NCBI GenBank assembly: GCA_964363305.1
Contig: CAYIHX010000006.1
Span: forward strand, 1 to 64,000
DNA: 64,000 bases
Source: CAYIHX01 sp964363305
GTDB lineage: Bacteria; Bdellovibrionota; UBA1018
Reading direction: 5' to 3'
A program made the position numbers and the translations under genes. Positions within the stretch are counted from its first letter, which is position 1, and each line of letters opens with the position of its first letter. The notes below the pieces were generated by a model that did not search any database, had not been told where the DNA came from, and saw nothing but the letters and a program-made list of their open reading frames with translations. Of this stretch, positions 15,210-24,125 are shown piece after piece.

Positions 15210-16416
15210 GAAACTGAGAAGTATCACGGCAACGCCTCCCGTCGCGCAAACGAAGTATGAGGTCATTTTCGATCAGATGTCTGATGCGATTCTGACTATC
15301 GACGCCAATGGCAAAGTTGATGCAGCCAATCGGGCGGCTGAGGATCTCACCGGTTTTCTGGCTACCGAACTGGAAGGGGCGAATCTCGAAATACTATCTC
15401 CTGCGGTGGGTAAGCATCGGGTTCCGGAACGCGCTCGCGCCCTCTCTCTTCAGATGTTCAAGACGCCGGGAACTTACGAAGACGTCGCGTTCGCCAAGAA
15501 GGATGGTCTTATCGGGCTGGTCGATCTGAGCGTCCGCCACCTTGCGGAGAATGGCGAGGGCTTCTCCGCGATCGCGCTTTTGCGGGATGTTTCTGAAAAA
15601 AAGATGATGGAACGGGAGCTTCTTACCAAGCATGCTGAGCTCCGAAACGCCTATCTTCAGCTCGAGAAAAATAATGCTGAGCTTCAGTCGGTTCAACAGA
15701 CTCTCGTTCAGGCCGGAAAACTGGCTGCCCTCGGCGAGCTTGCCGCGGGGATCGCCCATGAGTTGAATCAGCCCCTGCAAGGGATTCGTGGCTATGCTCA
15801 AGAGTTGGAGAGCCTTTTTCGCGGGGGCGCAGGCGTTCCTCCCGGGGAGCGCGATCTCTGTCTCCGGGAAATTGTCTCCAATGTCGATAAGATGGTCGCG
15901 ATCATCGGCTATCTTCGCTCGTTCGTTCGTAAATCAACAGAGCAGTTCGAAGAGATCGATGTTCACTATTCCATCGAGGAAGCACTCAAAATGCTCGCCC
16001 GGCAGCTCTCTGCCCGAGGGGTAGAGGTGATCCGCGAGTTCGATACCTCGTTGCCGAAAGTATACGCGAATTCTCTGCAGCTCGAACAGGTATTCATCAA
16101 CCTTGCCACCAATGCGAGAGACGCGATCGAAGCCACCGGGAGGGGCCGTGGCTCTATTCGAATCAGCACTCGAAAAGTAGGCAAACTGATCGAGATTCGA
16201 TTTGCGGACGACGGGACGGGGATGACCGACCGAACCAAAGAAAAGGCTTTTAATCCATTTTTTACAACCAAGGAAGTCGGCAGAGGGATGGGGCTCGGGT
16301 TGAGTTTGAGTTTTGGGATGGTGTCAAAGCTACATGGAACCATCGTTGTTGAAAGTGAAATGGGCAAAGGCACGACCTTTGTCATCCGTATTCCACAGGA
16401 CTGGAGGGAGTCATGA
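15196..16416 (+). CDS. PAS-domain sensor histidine kinase
   Basis: 406 residues, no membrane segment. PAS domain at about 21-135 (YEVIFDQMSDAILTIDANGK), a short coiled coil (140-172), the H-box with phosphoacceptor H188 in GIAHELNQPL, then the ATPase domain: N-box NLATNARDAIEA, G1 FADDGTGM, F-box NPFFTTK and G2 GMGLGLSLS. It resembles soluble NtrB/HydH-type kinases. Coupled to the HDOD gene upstream and, by an ATGA overlap, to the NtrC-like regulator downstream, its evident partner. Confidence 0.93.
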   Translation: MPTARKLRSITATPPVAQTKYEVIFDQMSDAILTIDANGKVDAANRAAEDLTGFLATELEGANLEILSPAVGKHRVPERARALSLQMFKTPGTYEDVAFAKKDGLIGLVDLSVRHLAENGEGFSAIALLRDVSEKKMMERELLTKHAELRNAYLQLEKNNAELQSVQQTLVQAGKLAALGELAAGIAHELNQPLQGIRGYAQELESLFRGGAGVPPGERDLCLREIVSNVDKMVAIIGYLRSFVRKSTEQFEEIDVHYSIEEALKMLARQLSARGVEVIREFDTSLPKVYANSLQLEQVFINLATNARDAIEATGRGRGSIRISTRKVGKLIEIRFADDGTGMTDRTKEKAFNPFFTTKEVGRGMGLGLSLSFGMVSKLHGTIVVESEMGKGTTFVIRIPQDWRES

Positions 16417-17930
16417 TGAAACCAAGGGTGCTCGTAGTTGATGATGAAGAAACGATTCGGAAGCTCCTGAAGTCGAGGCTAGATCGCGAGGGCTATGATG
16501 TGGTCACGGCTTCAAGCGCGGATGAGGCTGAGAAGGCGTTCGGTGCGGGTGCCGAGATCGGTGTTGTGATTACCGATCTTAAGATGCCGGGCCGCGATGG
16601 CTTTGCCCTGATGAGCGCGCTCAAGAAGAAGCGGGAAGCCTTGCGCGTGATCGTGATTACGGGTCATGGCGAGAAAGAGGTAGCGGTAACCGCTCTGCGA
16701 AATGGCGCCAGCGACTATCTCGAAAAGCCCTTCGATATGGATGAGCTCGCGCACTCGGTCGCGCGCGGAACTCGAGAGTACACCTTAGAGAGGGATAATC
16801 AGGATTTAGTGTCTCGCCTCGAGGCCCGTGTGCAGAGGGTTGAAGGGAAGATCGAAGATCAGACCTGGTATGTCTCTAAGGCTGCCGCCATGGGAAAAGT
16901 GAACGAGTGGATCACCGTGCTTCGTCGCGAGGCGATGCGAGGAGAGGCCGAGGAGCCGACGGTGATGATCCTCGGTGAAAGTGGGACAGGTAAAGAGGGT
17001 GTGGCTCGCATGGTTCATGCGGGCTCCCGGCGTGGGAAGGGTCCTTGGGTGGCGGTCAATTGCGCGAACTTCACTGAACAGCTTTTGGAGAGCGAGCTCT
17101 TTGGCCACGAGCGCGGGGCGTTCACCGGAGCGAATGTTCTCAAAAGGGGATTATTTGAACTTGCCAAGGGCGGGACCCTTTTTCTCGACGAGGTCGGTGA
17201 GATGGATCCGAAACTGCAGGCCAAGCTTCTCCGGGTGTTGCAGGAGAAAACCTTCCGCCGAGTGGGTGGCACGGGTGACATTGAGACGGATGTCCGCGTT
17301 ATTGCCGCGACGAACGTGGATCTTGACCGCAAGGTCAAGGAGGGTAAGTTTCGGGATGACCTCTTTCATCGTCTAAATCGTGTCATGGTCGAGCTACCGG
17401 CATTGAGAGCGCGGACGGAAGATATTATCCCCATGGCCACGCAATTCGGCGAGCGAGCTTTTGGAGCCCGGGGTAAGCGTTTTCCGGGGTTCACTACCGA
17501 TGGCGAGGAGGCACTCAAAACCTATTCTTGGAGAGGAAACGTTCGAGAGCTTCTAAACGTAATGGAAAGGACGGCTCTCATCTATGAAGGAACTGGAAAA
17601 GTGACCGCCAAGGCACTTACGATTCCCACTTCTACATCTGCGGCGGCAAGAGTGGCTACGGCTGGGGCGGGTCCGTCGCTCAGTGTCGTTACTTCTCCGT
17701 TTGGCTATATGGAGCTGAAAAGGAAATGGAGCGACTCTTTTGAAAAAGAGTATCTCGCTGCGGCGTTGAATCGAAATGGCGGGAACGTTTCGGCGGCGGC
17801 CCGAGAGGCAAAACTCGACCGGTCGAATTTTTTACGACTTCTTCGTCGGCACCAGTTGAGGGCGCAGGATTACCGTGAGCATGAAGACGGCGACGCCGAT
17901 ACGGGCTCAGGCTCGCGGCAAGTCGCCTAG
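16413..17930 (+). CDS. NtrC-family sigma-54 response regulator
   Basis: 505 residues. Receiver with D10/D11 and phosphoacceptor D55 and Lys105 in LEKPFD; AAA+ domain with Walker A GESGTGKE (188-195), GAFTGA loop (235-240) that contacts sigma-54, Walker B GGTLFLDEVGEM; C-terminal Fis-type HTH (GGNVSAAAREAKLDRSNFLR). It activates sigma-54 promoters when phosphorylated by the adjacent kinase. No clear -24/-12 element was found nearby, so its targets are probably elsewhere. Confidence 0.95.
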   Translation: MMKPRVLVVDDEETIRKLLKSRLDREGYDVVTASSADEAEKAFGAGAEIGVVITDLKMPGRDGFALMSALKKKREALRVIVITGHGEKEVAVTALRNGASDYLEKPFDMDELAHSVARGTREYTLERDNQDLVSRLEARVQRVEGKIEDQTWYVSKAAAMGKVNEWITVLRREAMRGEAEEPTVMILGESGTGKEGVARMVHAGSRRGKGPWVAVNCANFTEQLLESELFGHERGAFTGANVLKRGLFELAKGGTLFLDEVGEMDPKLQAKLLRVLQEKTFRRVGGTGDIETDVRVIAATNVDLDRKVKEGKFRDDLFHRLNRVMVELPALRARTEDIIPMATQFGERAFGARGKRFPGFTTDGEEALKTYSWRGNVRELLNVMERTALIYEGTGKVTAKALTIPTSTSAAARVATAGAGPSLSVVTSPFGYMELKRKWSDSFEKEYLAAALNRNGGNVSAAAREAKLDRSNFLRLLRRHQLRAQDYREHEDGDADTGSGSRQVA

Positions 17931-17941
17931 GATTCGCGGAT

Positions 17942-19945
17942 CTACCAAACCTTGATGCGCTCTTCTTCGGGAAGGAAGAGCGCATCGCCTTTTTTGCATC
18001 CGAAGGCGGCCTGGAAGCCCGGGAGGTTTTTCACCTGCTCATTCACGCGGGCCTCCCCCGACGAATGGGGATCGGTTTTGAGCCTCATTTCTCGGAACTT
18101 CGGCCTCATCACCTGGCACCAAGAGCGCGCATACTGAAGGAAGAAGTTCTTTGCCTCATCAGGCTTCACCTCATGGCCAGGGACGAAGGCCGCTCGGTAG
18201 GCAGCGCTGACCCCGACATGATCACCGATGTTCTCCCCAAGTGTGAGCTTTCCGTTATGACCAATTTTGTTGAATCTTGAAACGAACTGTTCTCCGCGGG
18301 TGGTGAATTCCTTTAGATCGTTATCCGTCATCCAAGGTTTGAGGCGGCCTTCTGCGTCGAATTTTGAGCCCTTGTCGTCAATGGCATGGCCGAGCTCGTG
18401 TCCAATGACCGAGCCGATCGCCGCAATATTTGCGTAGTCTGGGCCGTTCAGGTCAAAGAATGGATATTGTAAAATTCCTATTGGAAGCACGAAGACGTTA
18501 TCCATCGGCATGTAGTAGGCATTGATCTCGAGGGGGCTCATCAGCCATTTCCGACGATTTCTTTCTTGCGAAAGTTCGTGAATCTCCTTTTCGATATTGA
18601 GCTTCTGCAGAGTTCTCTGGTTCTGAATGGGCGTGTCCTTACTGTACGATCCTGGTGGATTAAAATCCCACTCTTCGTCTGTTTCAGGTTTGACGAGCAG
18701 GAGTTCGGCTTTTTTTATCTTTTCAAGTGCCCCGCTCCTGCCTTGAGCGGAGAGCCACTGGTTCTCTTCAATGCCTTGCAAAATCGCTTTTCTGATTTTT
18801 TCCCCGAGATCGATCACTCTCTGTTTGGGGAAGCGAGGAAAGAGAATCGAAAGGAGTTCAGCATCGAGTTCTCGTCCGAAGTCGTTCATAACAAGCCGAG
18901 TGCAACGTTCGTTTCGGACGGGTCGTTTCGCGGGCCCGCCGAGATACTTGTGGTTGAATGCAAACCGTTTTTTGTAGAATTCTGGGTAGGCGTCATCCAT
19001 GACGCCCTTGAGTGCTTGAAACCGGAGAACGTCCTTCAGGGTTTCTAGGTCGCCGGTGTGCAGCTTGCTTTCGACAAAGGCAAGGGTTTCCGGGATGATA
19101 TTTCTGAATTTTACCTGTTCCGGCACGCGTTTTAAAAATCCCGCGAGTTCGAGCGAGGGATAGCTTTTCTCCCATGATTCACGAGAAACATAATTTCGTT
19201 GCGAATATCTCTCCCGAATTTCTGCGGGCAGAGGAAAGACTTGGGCAAACTCTTTCTCGAAAGTGATGAGACGGTGCGCCCGGACCTTGGCGTCTTTCAG
19301 CTTGAGGGTGTCAAAGAAGGCCACCATCAACTTTTCAAGGCCGTCGACGACTTCTTTCTTCTCGTAATAGCTGCGCTCTGGAAGAGTCATGAGCCGAGAA
19401 CTAAAGAGCACGTCGTTTCTCTTCGGGTCGTCCTGGTTCGGCATGCTGGAGAATCCAATAAAGCTGGGGTCTGGCGAGTCAATTCGGGAGCCAAGCAACT
19501 TCAGGTACTGAATACGTTCCTTCTGTGTGGCGATTTCCGTGAGTTCCTTGGTCACCAGTTCCCGCTCTTCTTTCGCCCCGGCTTTCTCGTCCATGCAGGA
19601 CTGGAAAATAGTGCGAAGTTGCTTTGAGCGGGCCGTCAGTAGGGTCTCGTCTGTTTTTGGCGAGGTCAACTTCTCGAGAAACTGAGTTTTGGCATGAAGG
19701 AGGCGCTCATGCGAGTCGTTGAAAGAGAAAGTGTGAGACGAGCGGTCGTCTCTGAGGTGGAAACCCTGAATGACCTTGCTGCAGGCGTGCTCGTAGAGGT
19801 CCTTGCAGGGGGCAACGGCGGGATTGACCGGGAATTCGCGTCGCTCCGGTACCCAGGCCCCCTTCAGAAGCTCTTCACGGGTGGCAAAGTCCGCCCGAGA
19901 GTGAGTGGAGAGAAGCAGGCTGAGCAAGAGCGCTAGTTTTCGCAT
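17942..19945 (-). CDS. M13-family zinc metallopeptidase, exported
   Basis: 667 residues with a signal peptide (MRKLALLLSLLLSTHSRA). The zinc site is complete: H516-E-L-G-H520 and the third ligand E571 in GENIGD. The substrate-binding NAYYMPMDN and the C-terminal 'W' end fit neprilysin/PepO-like M13 enzymes, which are about 650-700 residues. It probably degrades oligopeptides in the periplasm or outside. Single gene, convergent with the NtrC-like regulator. Confidence 0.94.
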   Translation of the reverse strand: MRKLALLLSLLLSTHSRADFATREELLKGAWVPERREFPVNPAVAPCKDLYEHACSKVIQGFHLRDDRSSHTFSFNDSHERLLHAKTQFLEKLTSPKTDETLLTARSKQLRTIFQSCMDEKAGAKEERELVTKELTEIATQKERIQYLKLLGSRIDSPDPSFIGFSSMPNQDDPKRNDVLFSSRLMTLPERSYYEKKEVVDGLEKLMVAFFDTLKLKDAKVRAHRLITFEKEFAQVFPLPAEIRERYSQRNYVSRESWEKSYPSLELAGFLKRVPEQVKFRNIIPETLAFVESKLHTGDLETLKDVLRFQALKGVMDDAYPEFYKKRFAFNHKYLGGPAKRPVRNERCTRLVMNDFGRELDAELLSILFPRFPKQRVIDLGEKIRKAILQGIEENQWLSAQGRSGALEKIKKAELLLVKPETDEEWDFNPPGSYSKDTPIQNQRTLQKLNIEKEIHELSQERNRRKWLMSPLEINAYYMPMDNVFVLPIGILQYPFFDLNGPDYANIAAIGSVIGHELGHAIDDKGSKFDAEGRLKPWMTDNDLKEFTTRGEQFVSRFNKIGHNGKLTLGENIGDHVGVSAAYRAAFVPGHEVKPDEAKNFFLQYARSWCQVMRPKFREMRLKTDPHSSGEARVNEQVKNLPGFQAAFGCKKGDALFLPEEERIKVW

Positions 19946-19986
19946 CCTTAAAAAGTAGCGCGAAACCGGGAACCTTGAAAGTCAGA

Positions 19987-20640
19987 CTAGCGGGGGAGCC
20001 AAAGTCTGAGTCTCCATTGGCGTTTTTCCAGGTCGAAAACGAGGGGGTAGAGCGCGCAATTCCCGATCCATCCTATTTGCTCGAAAGGGGTGGTTCCCTT
20101 TCCGTCCTCGCGTTGAGCGAACTGAATGAGTCGGCGCAGGACGCCTCCGTGGCTCGCTACGGCAAGGCGTTTAATCTCGGGGTGTAAAAGAAGGGTCTCT
20201 GTGATTGCTGTCGTCGCTCTGCGCCATACCTCGTCTCCTGATTCGCTGCCCAAGAGAGTGACATCCATGTCTGAGAGGGGCTGTTTGCCCAGGCGGTCTG
20301 AAATTTCCGTTCCGAACTCGGTTTCGATTTCGCCTCTGGTTTTTCCTTGAGCTTTTCCGAGGTGAATCTCCCGAAGCCGTTCATCCGCGAGAATGGGAAT
20401 TTTCAGGTGCGCGCTAACGATTTCCGCCGACTCGCTTGCCCGACTCAGGTCGGAGGTCAAGATCATCTGGGCCCCGAGCCTTTGAGCCGGTAGAATCAAT
20501 TTCTTCGCCTGTGACCGGCCGAGCTCGTTGAGAGGGATGTCGAGGTGACCCTGGATTCTGCCTTCGGCGTTCCAGTCGGTCTGGCCATGGCGAAAGGCTA
20601 GAATCCACCGTTCAGAGTCTGAGAGTTGAGGTAATGACAC
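19987..20640 (-). CDS. Histidine phosphatase (phosphoglycerate-mutase-like)
   Basis: 217 residues, taking GTG 20640, which has GGGGAG nine bases upstream; the frame is open much further but that part lies on the complement of def. The catalytic R-H-G is at 17-19 (AFRHGQTDWN), the second arginine is in LTSDLSRASESAE, the acid in EIHLGKAQGK and the second His in AVASHGG. Members include cobalamin phosphatase CobC and GpmB-like enzymes; the substrate is not clear. Divergent from def. Confidence 0.88.
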   Translation of the reverse strand: MSLPQLSDSERWILAFRHGQTDWNAEGRIQGHLDIPLNELGRSQAKKLILPAQRLGAQMILTSDLSRASESAEIVSAHLKIPILADERLREIHLGKAQGKTRGEIETEFGTEISDRLGKQPLSDMDVTLLGSESGDEVWRRATTAITETLLLHPEIKRLAVASHGGVLRRLIQFAQREDGKGTTPFEQIGWIGNCALYPLVFDLEKRQWRLRLWLPR

Positions 20641-20685
20641 GATCTCGAGCTCCCCTGCCGAGAGAGTACATGATAAGAGGGGAAC

Positions 20686-21264
20686 ATGGCTATTCGTAAG
20701 ACCGCCCGTATGGGCCACCCCTGCCTTCGAACCCCCAACCGCGAGCTCACCGAGAAGGAAATACGCTCGCCTGAAATTCAAAGGCTGGTTCAGGACATGC
20801 TTGAGACTATGGAGGAGTATAGCGGCATCGGTTTGGCCGCCCCTCAGGTGCATGAGAACATCCAGCTCGCGATCATCCAGCTTGATGAGGACAACGAGCG
20901 GTATCCCGGGCACGAGGCGACTGGCTTAGGGGTGTATATCAATCCCAGGATCACGGTGCTCGACGAAACCGAACAGGGGTTTTGGGAAGGGTGTCTGAGT
21001 ATTCCAGAAATTCGCGGGTTGGTCCTGCGCCCGCGCAAAGTTCAGGTCGACTATCTGGATCTTGAAGCGAAGCCACGGTCCTTCGTTGCGGAAGGGTTCC
21101 TGGCCACCGTTTTTCAGCATGAGCTGGACCATCTGGCGGGGGCGCTCTTCGTGGATCGAATTCGCTACGAGCCAGGAAAAAGCCCGATCTCTTTCCTTGA
21201 AGAGTACCAGAGGTACCTTTTGCCCCCCGACAAAGATTCCGACATCGGCGAGCTTGAAGATTAA
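20686..21264 (+). CDS. def: Peptide deformylase
   Basis: 192 residues. Motif 1 GIGLAAPQV (47-55), motif 2 EGCLSIPE with metal ligand C103, motif 3 QHELDHLAG with H145, E146 and H149: all catalytic residues are present. Removes the N-formyl group from nascent proteins. The usual partner fmt is not adjacent. Overlaps the convergent gene by 4 bases. Confidence 0.95.
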   Translation: MAIRKTARMGHPCLRTPNRELTEKEIRSPEIQRLVQDMLETMEEYSGIGLAAPQVHENIQLAIIQLDEDNERYPGHEATGLGVYINPRITVLDETEQGFWEGCLSIPEIRGLVLRPRKVQVDYLDLEAKPRSFVAEGFLATVFQHELDHLAGALFVDRIRYEPGKSPISFLEEYQRYLLPPDKDSDIGELED

Positions 21265-22145
21265 AGGGAGTCGATCGCGGATTGAAGTTTGACGAGAAGT
21301 TGTGCTTCGTCGTTGTTGTAGCCGACCGGTTCGACCAGGGTGCAGTTGATTCCCGCTGCTTCGAGGGTGTTCATGAGGCTGTCGCCGTGGCTTCCGCCGA
21401 AAACGACGGCGGAAGCCTTTGCTTTCGAAAGGCGTATTTTTTCGGCTGCATTCTTACTTCTGGTTTCGATTGCGGTCAAAGCTGCATCGACTGACGTTTC
21501 CAGCTCCTTTTTGAGGCGCGGAAGCGCCTCCTCCGCTGTAATCGTCTTGGGAAGGCGATAAAGTTCAATGACCCCTTCAAGATAGGTTTTCGCTTTTTCG
21601 GGGGAATTTTTGTGTTCTTTCAGGCGCGAGTAGAATCCCAGAGCGCCTCTCGCGTCTGAAAGTGCGCTCAGCCCGGTGTGGATCGCCTTTTCGGTGTCGG
21701 CGCATACAGTCTGAATCCGGTCTCCGAACTTCGCTTCAAGCTTCAGGGGAACGCTCGAGAGGATTCGCGAATAATCGCTTTGTTTTGAGGCCTGCCGAAG
21801 CTCTTTGAGGCTCCAGCCGTTGATCGCCAAGCGGGAGTCGGCGAGGAGCGGCTCCCAGCATCCTTCAGCGAATATTTCCTGAATTTGTCCTCTCTTTATC
21901 CATTCCTCAAGCTGAAGGTAGATTGCGGTCTGGTTGGCTTCCTGCGGCTGCGCCGGAGGGTTGGAAGTTCGAGAGTTGACTCCGGGTGCCAGATGCCATT
22001 GCTTGAAGATCCAAACGTGCCGTGAGGAGCTCGGGCTCTTTTTGCACCTTCCGACGATTTTTCCATGCTTGGGGCTCAGGTCTGCCCCAAGAGCCAGCGT
22101 CATCCATCCGACTGAGAAGAGAAAAATAAAGAGGAGGGTTTTCAT
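21261..22145 (-). CDS. Exported protein, possible TraB/ChaN-like fold
   Basis: 294 residues with a signal peptide ending near ALGADLSP. Conserved-looking spots are WIFKQWHLAPG near 45-55, FAEGCWEPL near 93, and VVFGGSHGDSL near 250. The order 'H near the N-terminus, EG, then GxxH' recalls the TraB/Tiki/ChaN-like and erythromycin-esterase-like group, but identity is low and I do not assign activity. Couples by an ATGA overlap to the thioesterase gene upstream. Confidence 0.6.
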   Translation of the reverse strand: MKTLLFIFLFSVGWMTLALGADLSPKHGKIVGRCKKSPSSSRHVWIFKQWHLAPGVNSRTSNPPAQPQEANQTAIYLQLEEWIKRGQIQEIFAEGCWEPLLADSRLAINGWSLKELRQASKQSDYSRILSSVPLKLEAKFGDRIQTVCADTEKAIHTGLSALSDARGALGFYSRLKEHKNSPEKAKTYLEGVIELYRLPKTITAEEALPRLKKELETSVDAALTAIETRSKNAAEKIRLSKAKASAVVFGGSHGDSLMNTLEAAGINCTLVEPVGYNNDEAQLLVKLQSAIDSL

Positions 22146-22666
22146 TTTTCCTTCATTTCTTCCGCGAGTTGGATGCGCGATTTGCGCCTCAGTTTCGCTT
22201 GATCGAAACGACGTTTTTCCTCCGGAGACTCCGGTCGTACTTCCGGAACGGCGCTAGGGCGTCCTTGGTCATCGAGGGCAACGAAGGTGAGATAGGCGGT
22301 GGCGGTATGGAGGGTGTCACCGGTGATCTGGTTTTCCGAATCTACTCGAACGCCTATTTCCATTGACGTCTTGCCAGCGTAGTTGACCATCGCTTTGATG
22401 TGCACGACATGTCCGACCTTGACCGGAGCTACAAAATGGAGTGCATCGATGGACGCCGTCACGACTACGCGTCGAGCATGTCGACCTGCAGCGATCGCTG
22501 CCGCGATGTCAATCCATGATACAATTCGGCCGCCGAAGATGGTTCCCAATGCATTCGCATGCGAGGGGAGCACGATCTCCGCCATCGTGACAGAGGAGTC
22601 ACGCGGAGATTTCCAGGGGCGTTCAGTTTCGGGACGAGGAGACGTGCTCATGGGCGACAGTTTCAC
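22142..22666 (-). CDS. Acyl-CoA thioesterase, hot-dog fold
   Basis: 174 residues. The signature EIVLPSHANALGTIFGGRIV followed by SWIDIAAAIAAGRHARR is that of YciA/BACH-type acyl-CoA hydrolases, with Asn33-like and Asp catalytic positions. A C-terminal tail of about 45 charged residues extends past the hot-dog domain. Start is GTG 22666 or ATG 22651; neither has a strong ribosome site. Hydrolyses acyl-CoA to free acid and CoA in the cytosol. Divergent from the EamA exporter. Confidence 0.9.
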   Translation of the reverse strand: MKLSPMSTSPRPETERPWKSPRDSSVTMAEIVLPSHANALGTIFGGRIVSWIDIAAAIAAGRHARRVVVTASIDALHFVAPVKVGHVVHIKAMVNYAGKTSMEIGVRVDSENQITGDTLHTATAYLTFVALDDQGRPSAVPEVRPESPEEKRRFDQAKLRRKSRIQLAEEMKEK

Positions 22667-22728
22667 TTATTCGATCTTAGGGTTCAAGAGCGATTGTCCT
22701 TGCTCGGCGTTGTCGATACTCTCATTAG

Positions 22729-23640
22729 ATGCGTCTCATAGGGATGATCGCGGTTAATCTGGTGTGGGCTGCTCATCCGGTGTGGGGGAAGGTCTTGCTT
22801 GGGGAGGTCACTCCGTTTCAGGCCGCGTGGCTTCGTTATTTTGTTGCTTGGCTGACTTTGCTTGGGCTCACGATGATTTTGAGGCTTTCCGGATGGGGAA
22901 GAGGGTTTGAGTTTCCACGCGGGCGAGCCGCGTGGATTGGGATCGTCGGCATTGGTATATCCTCATTTTTCATGAGCCCCCTGCTGCAGGCCACGGGCCT
23001 CTTGAACTCTGGGGCGATCGAAAACGCGCTCATCATTGCGATGGAGCCTCTTCTTATCGTTTTTTTCGCTTGGCTGTTCCTCAAGGAGAAGATGAGCAGG
23101 GTCTTGCTCATGGCTTTTGCAATGGCGATTGGCGGTTTCGTTTTGCTTTCGTCGAATGGGGGAGGCGCGTCGCACGTGGGCGTCGCGTCTTCTTGGGTCG
23201 GGAACCTTCTGATGCTGACGTCTCTATTGGGAGAGGCGGGCTATTCGATCATTGGAAAGAAGATGATGCGGCTGAATCTCGCCCCGCTTGATGTCTATGG
23301 GGGCGCGATCGGTGTGGGGGTACTCGCGATCACGTTGCTTCTCGTCTGCACGGATGGGTTTCCACGTCTGGGATCGCTGAGCGTTTTGGCCTGGATAGCC
23401 ATTTTCTGGATGGGATCGTTCGGGACAACGCTCGGCTACTGGTACTGGATGCAGCTTTTGATGAAAGGAAGTGTTTCAGGCATGGCTCTTTCTCTATTTA
23501 TACAGCCATTGGCGGGAGCGATCGGCGGCGCGGTCTTTCTTGGGGAGCAGTTGACCCTATTTCAAGGGTTGGGTGGCGGTTTGATTCTGGTCTCGATGGG
23601 CGTTCAGGCCCTTTCTGATCGTTTTGGAGAGACAAAGTAA
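22729..23640 (+). CDS. EamA/DMT-family transporter
   Basis: 303 residues with about ten membrane helices in two EamA repeats; helix-linked motifs include WAAHPVWGKVLLGEVTPFQA near the start and AGAIGGAVFLGEQLTLFQGL near the end. The family exports amino acids, metabolites or drugs from the cytoplasm; substrate unknown. Single gene between the divergent thioesterase and the clp region. Confidence 0.9.
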   Translation: MRLIGMIAVNLVWAAHPVWGKVLLGEVTPFQAAWLRYFVAWLTLLGLTMILRLSGWGRGFEFPRGRAAWIGIVGIGISSFFMSPLLQATGLLNSGAIENALIIAMEPLLIVFFAWLFLKEKMSRVLLMAFAMAIGGFVLLSSNGGGASHVGVASSWVGNLLMLTSLLGEAGYSIIGKKMMRLNLAPLDVYGGAIGVGVLAITLLLVCTDGFPRLGSLSVLAWIAIFWMGSFGTTLGYWYWMQLLMKGSVSGMALSLFIQPLAGAIGGAVFLGEQLTLFQGLGGGLILVSMGVQALSDRFGETK

Positions 23641-23705
23641 ACTCTTTCACTTTTTGGCTTGCTGTTCCTAAAACGACGTTTCTATACTCGAAGCGTGGAG
23701 GGGAA

Positions 23706-24011
23706 ATGGAATTCTCCAAAGACCACGAAATGGATCAGTCTACCAAAGGAATTGAAACCGCTGATTCCAGCGCTGCCAAGCTTGATGGGCATGCTCTGGT
23801 CTCTGAGGTTGTTCAACATACAGGCATCTCTGGTTCTCTTATTGAGTCAGAGTTGACGTCGATCATAGAGACGGCGGGTCATGAGACCTCGACGTTAACC
23901 CTTGATCAGCTTCGAGCCGCGATGTTGGCCTACCTTGAGACCTTGAATGTCGACATGGCAGAAGAGGAAGAAGAGGCCGCTCGTTCTGAAGTCGGATCAA
24001 CATCGATTTGA
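23706..24011 (+). CDS. Small acidic protein upstream of clpP
   Basis: 101 residues, with GGAGGGGAA directly before the ATG. Strongly acidic, with the run AEEEEEA near residue 85. Helical throughout; no Cys, no membrane segment, no signal peptide. I recognise no family. It lies 115 bases before clpP, but the clpP promoter is in the gap, so the link may be only positional. Confidence 0.65.
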   Translation: MEFSKDHEMDQSTKGIETADSSAAKLDGHALVSEVVQHTGISGSLIESELTSIIETAGHETSTLTLDQLRAAMLAYLETLNVDMAEEEEEAARSEVGSTSI

Positions 24012-24072
24012 CGGGTTTGAAGAAGTACTGACCAATTCGTTTTAAAAATTATCAATCGGTGAATACCTTTTT

Positions 24073-24111
24073 TTGTCTGTTCTCGCGTGTCGTGTATCAT
24101 CGAGAGAACAG
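24073..24111 (+). promoter_or_regulatory. clpP promoter with inverted repeat
   Basis: TTGTCT (24073-24078), 16 bases, then TATCAT (24095-24100). An 8-bp inverted repeat, CTGTTCTC (24077-24084) and GAGAACAG (24104-24111), brackets the -10. This is where a repressor of heat-shock or LexA type would sit; the GTTC/GAAC arms with a 19-base gap fit no textbook site exactly. Confidence 0.6.
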
Positions 24112-24125
24112 AAAGAAGGGATTCG

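Noticed and set aside
20641..20913. 91-residue N-terminal extension of the histidine phosphatase
   Set aside because: It is the complement of the start of def; the RHG motif is expected near the N-terminus, and GTG 20640 has a ribosome site.
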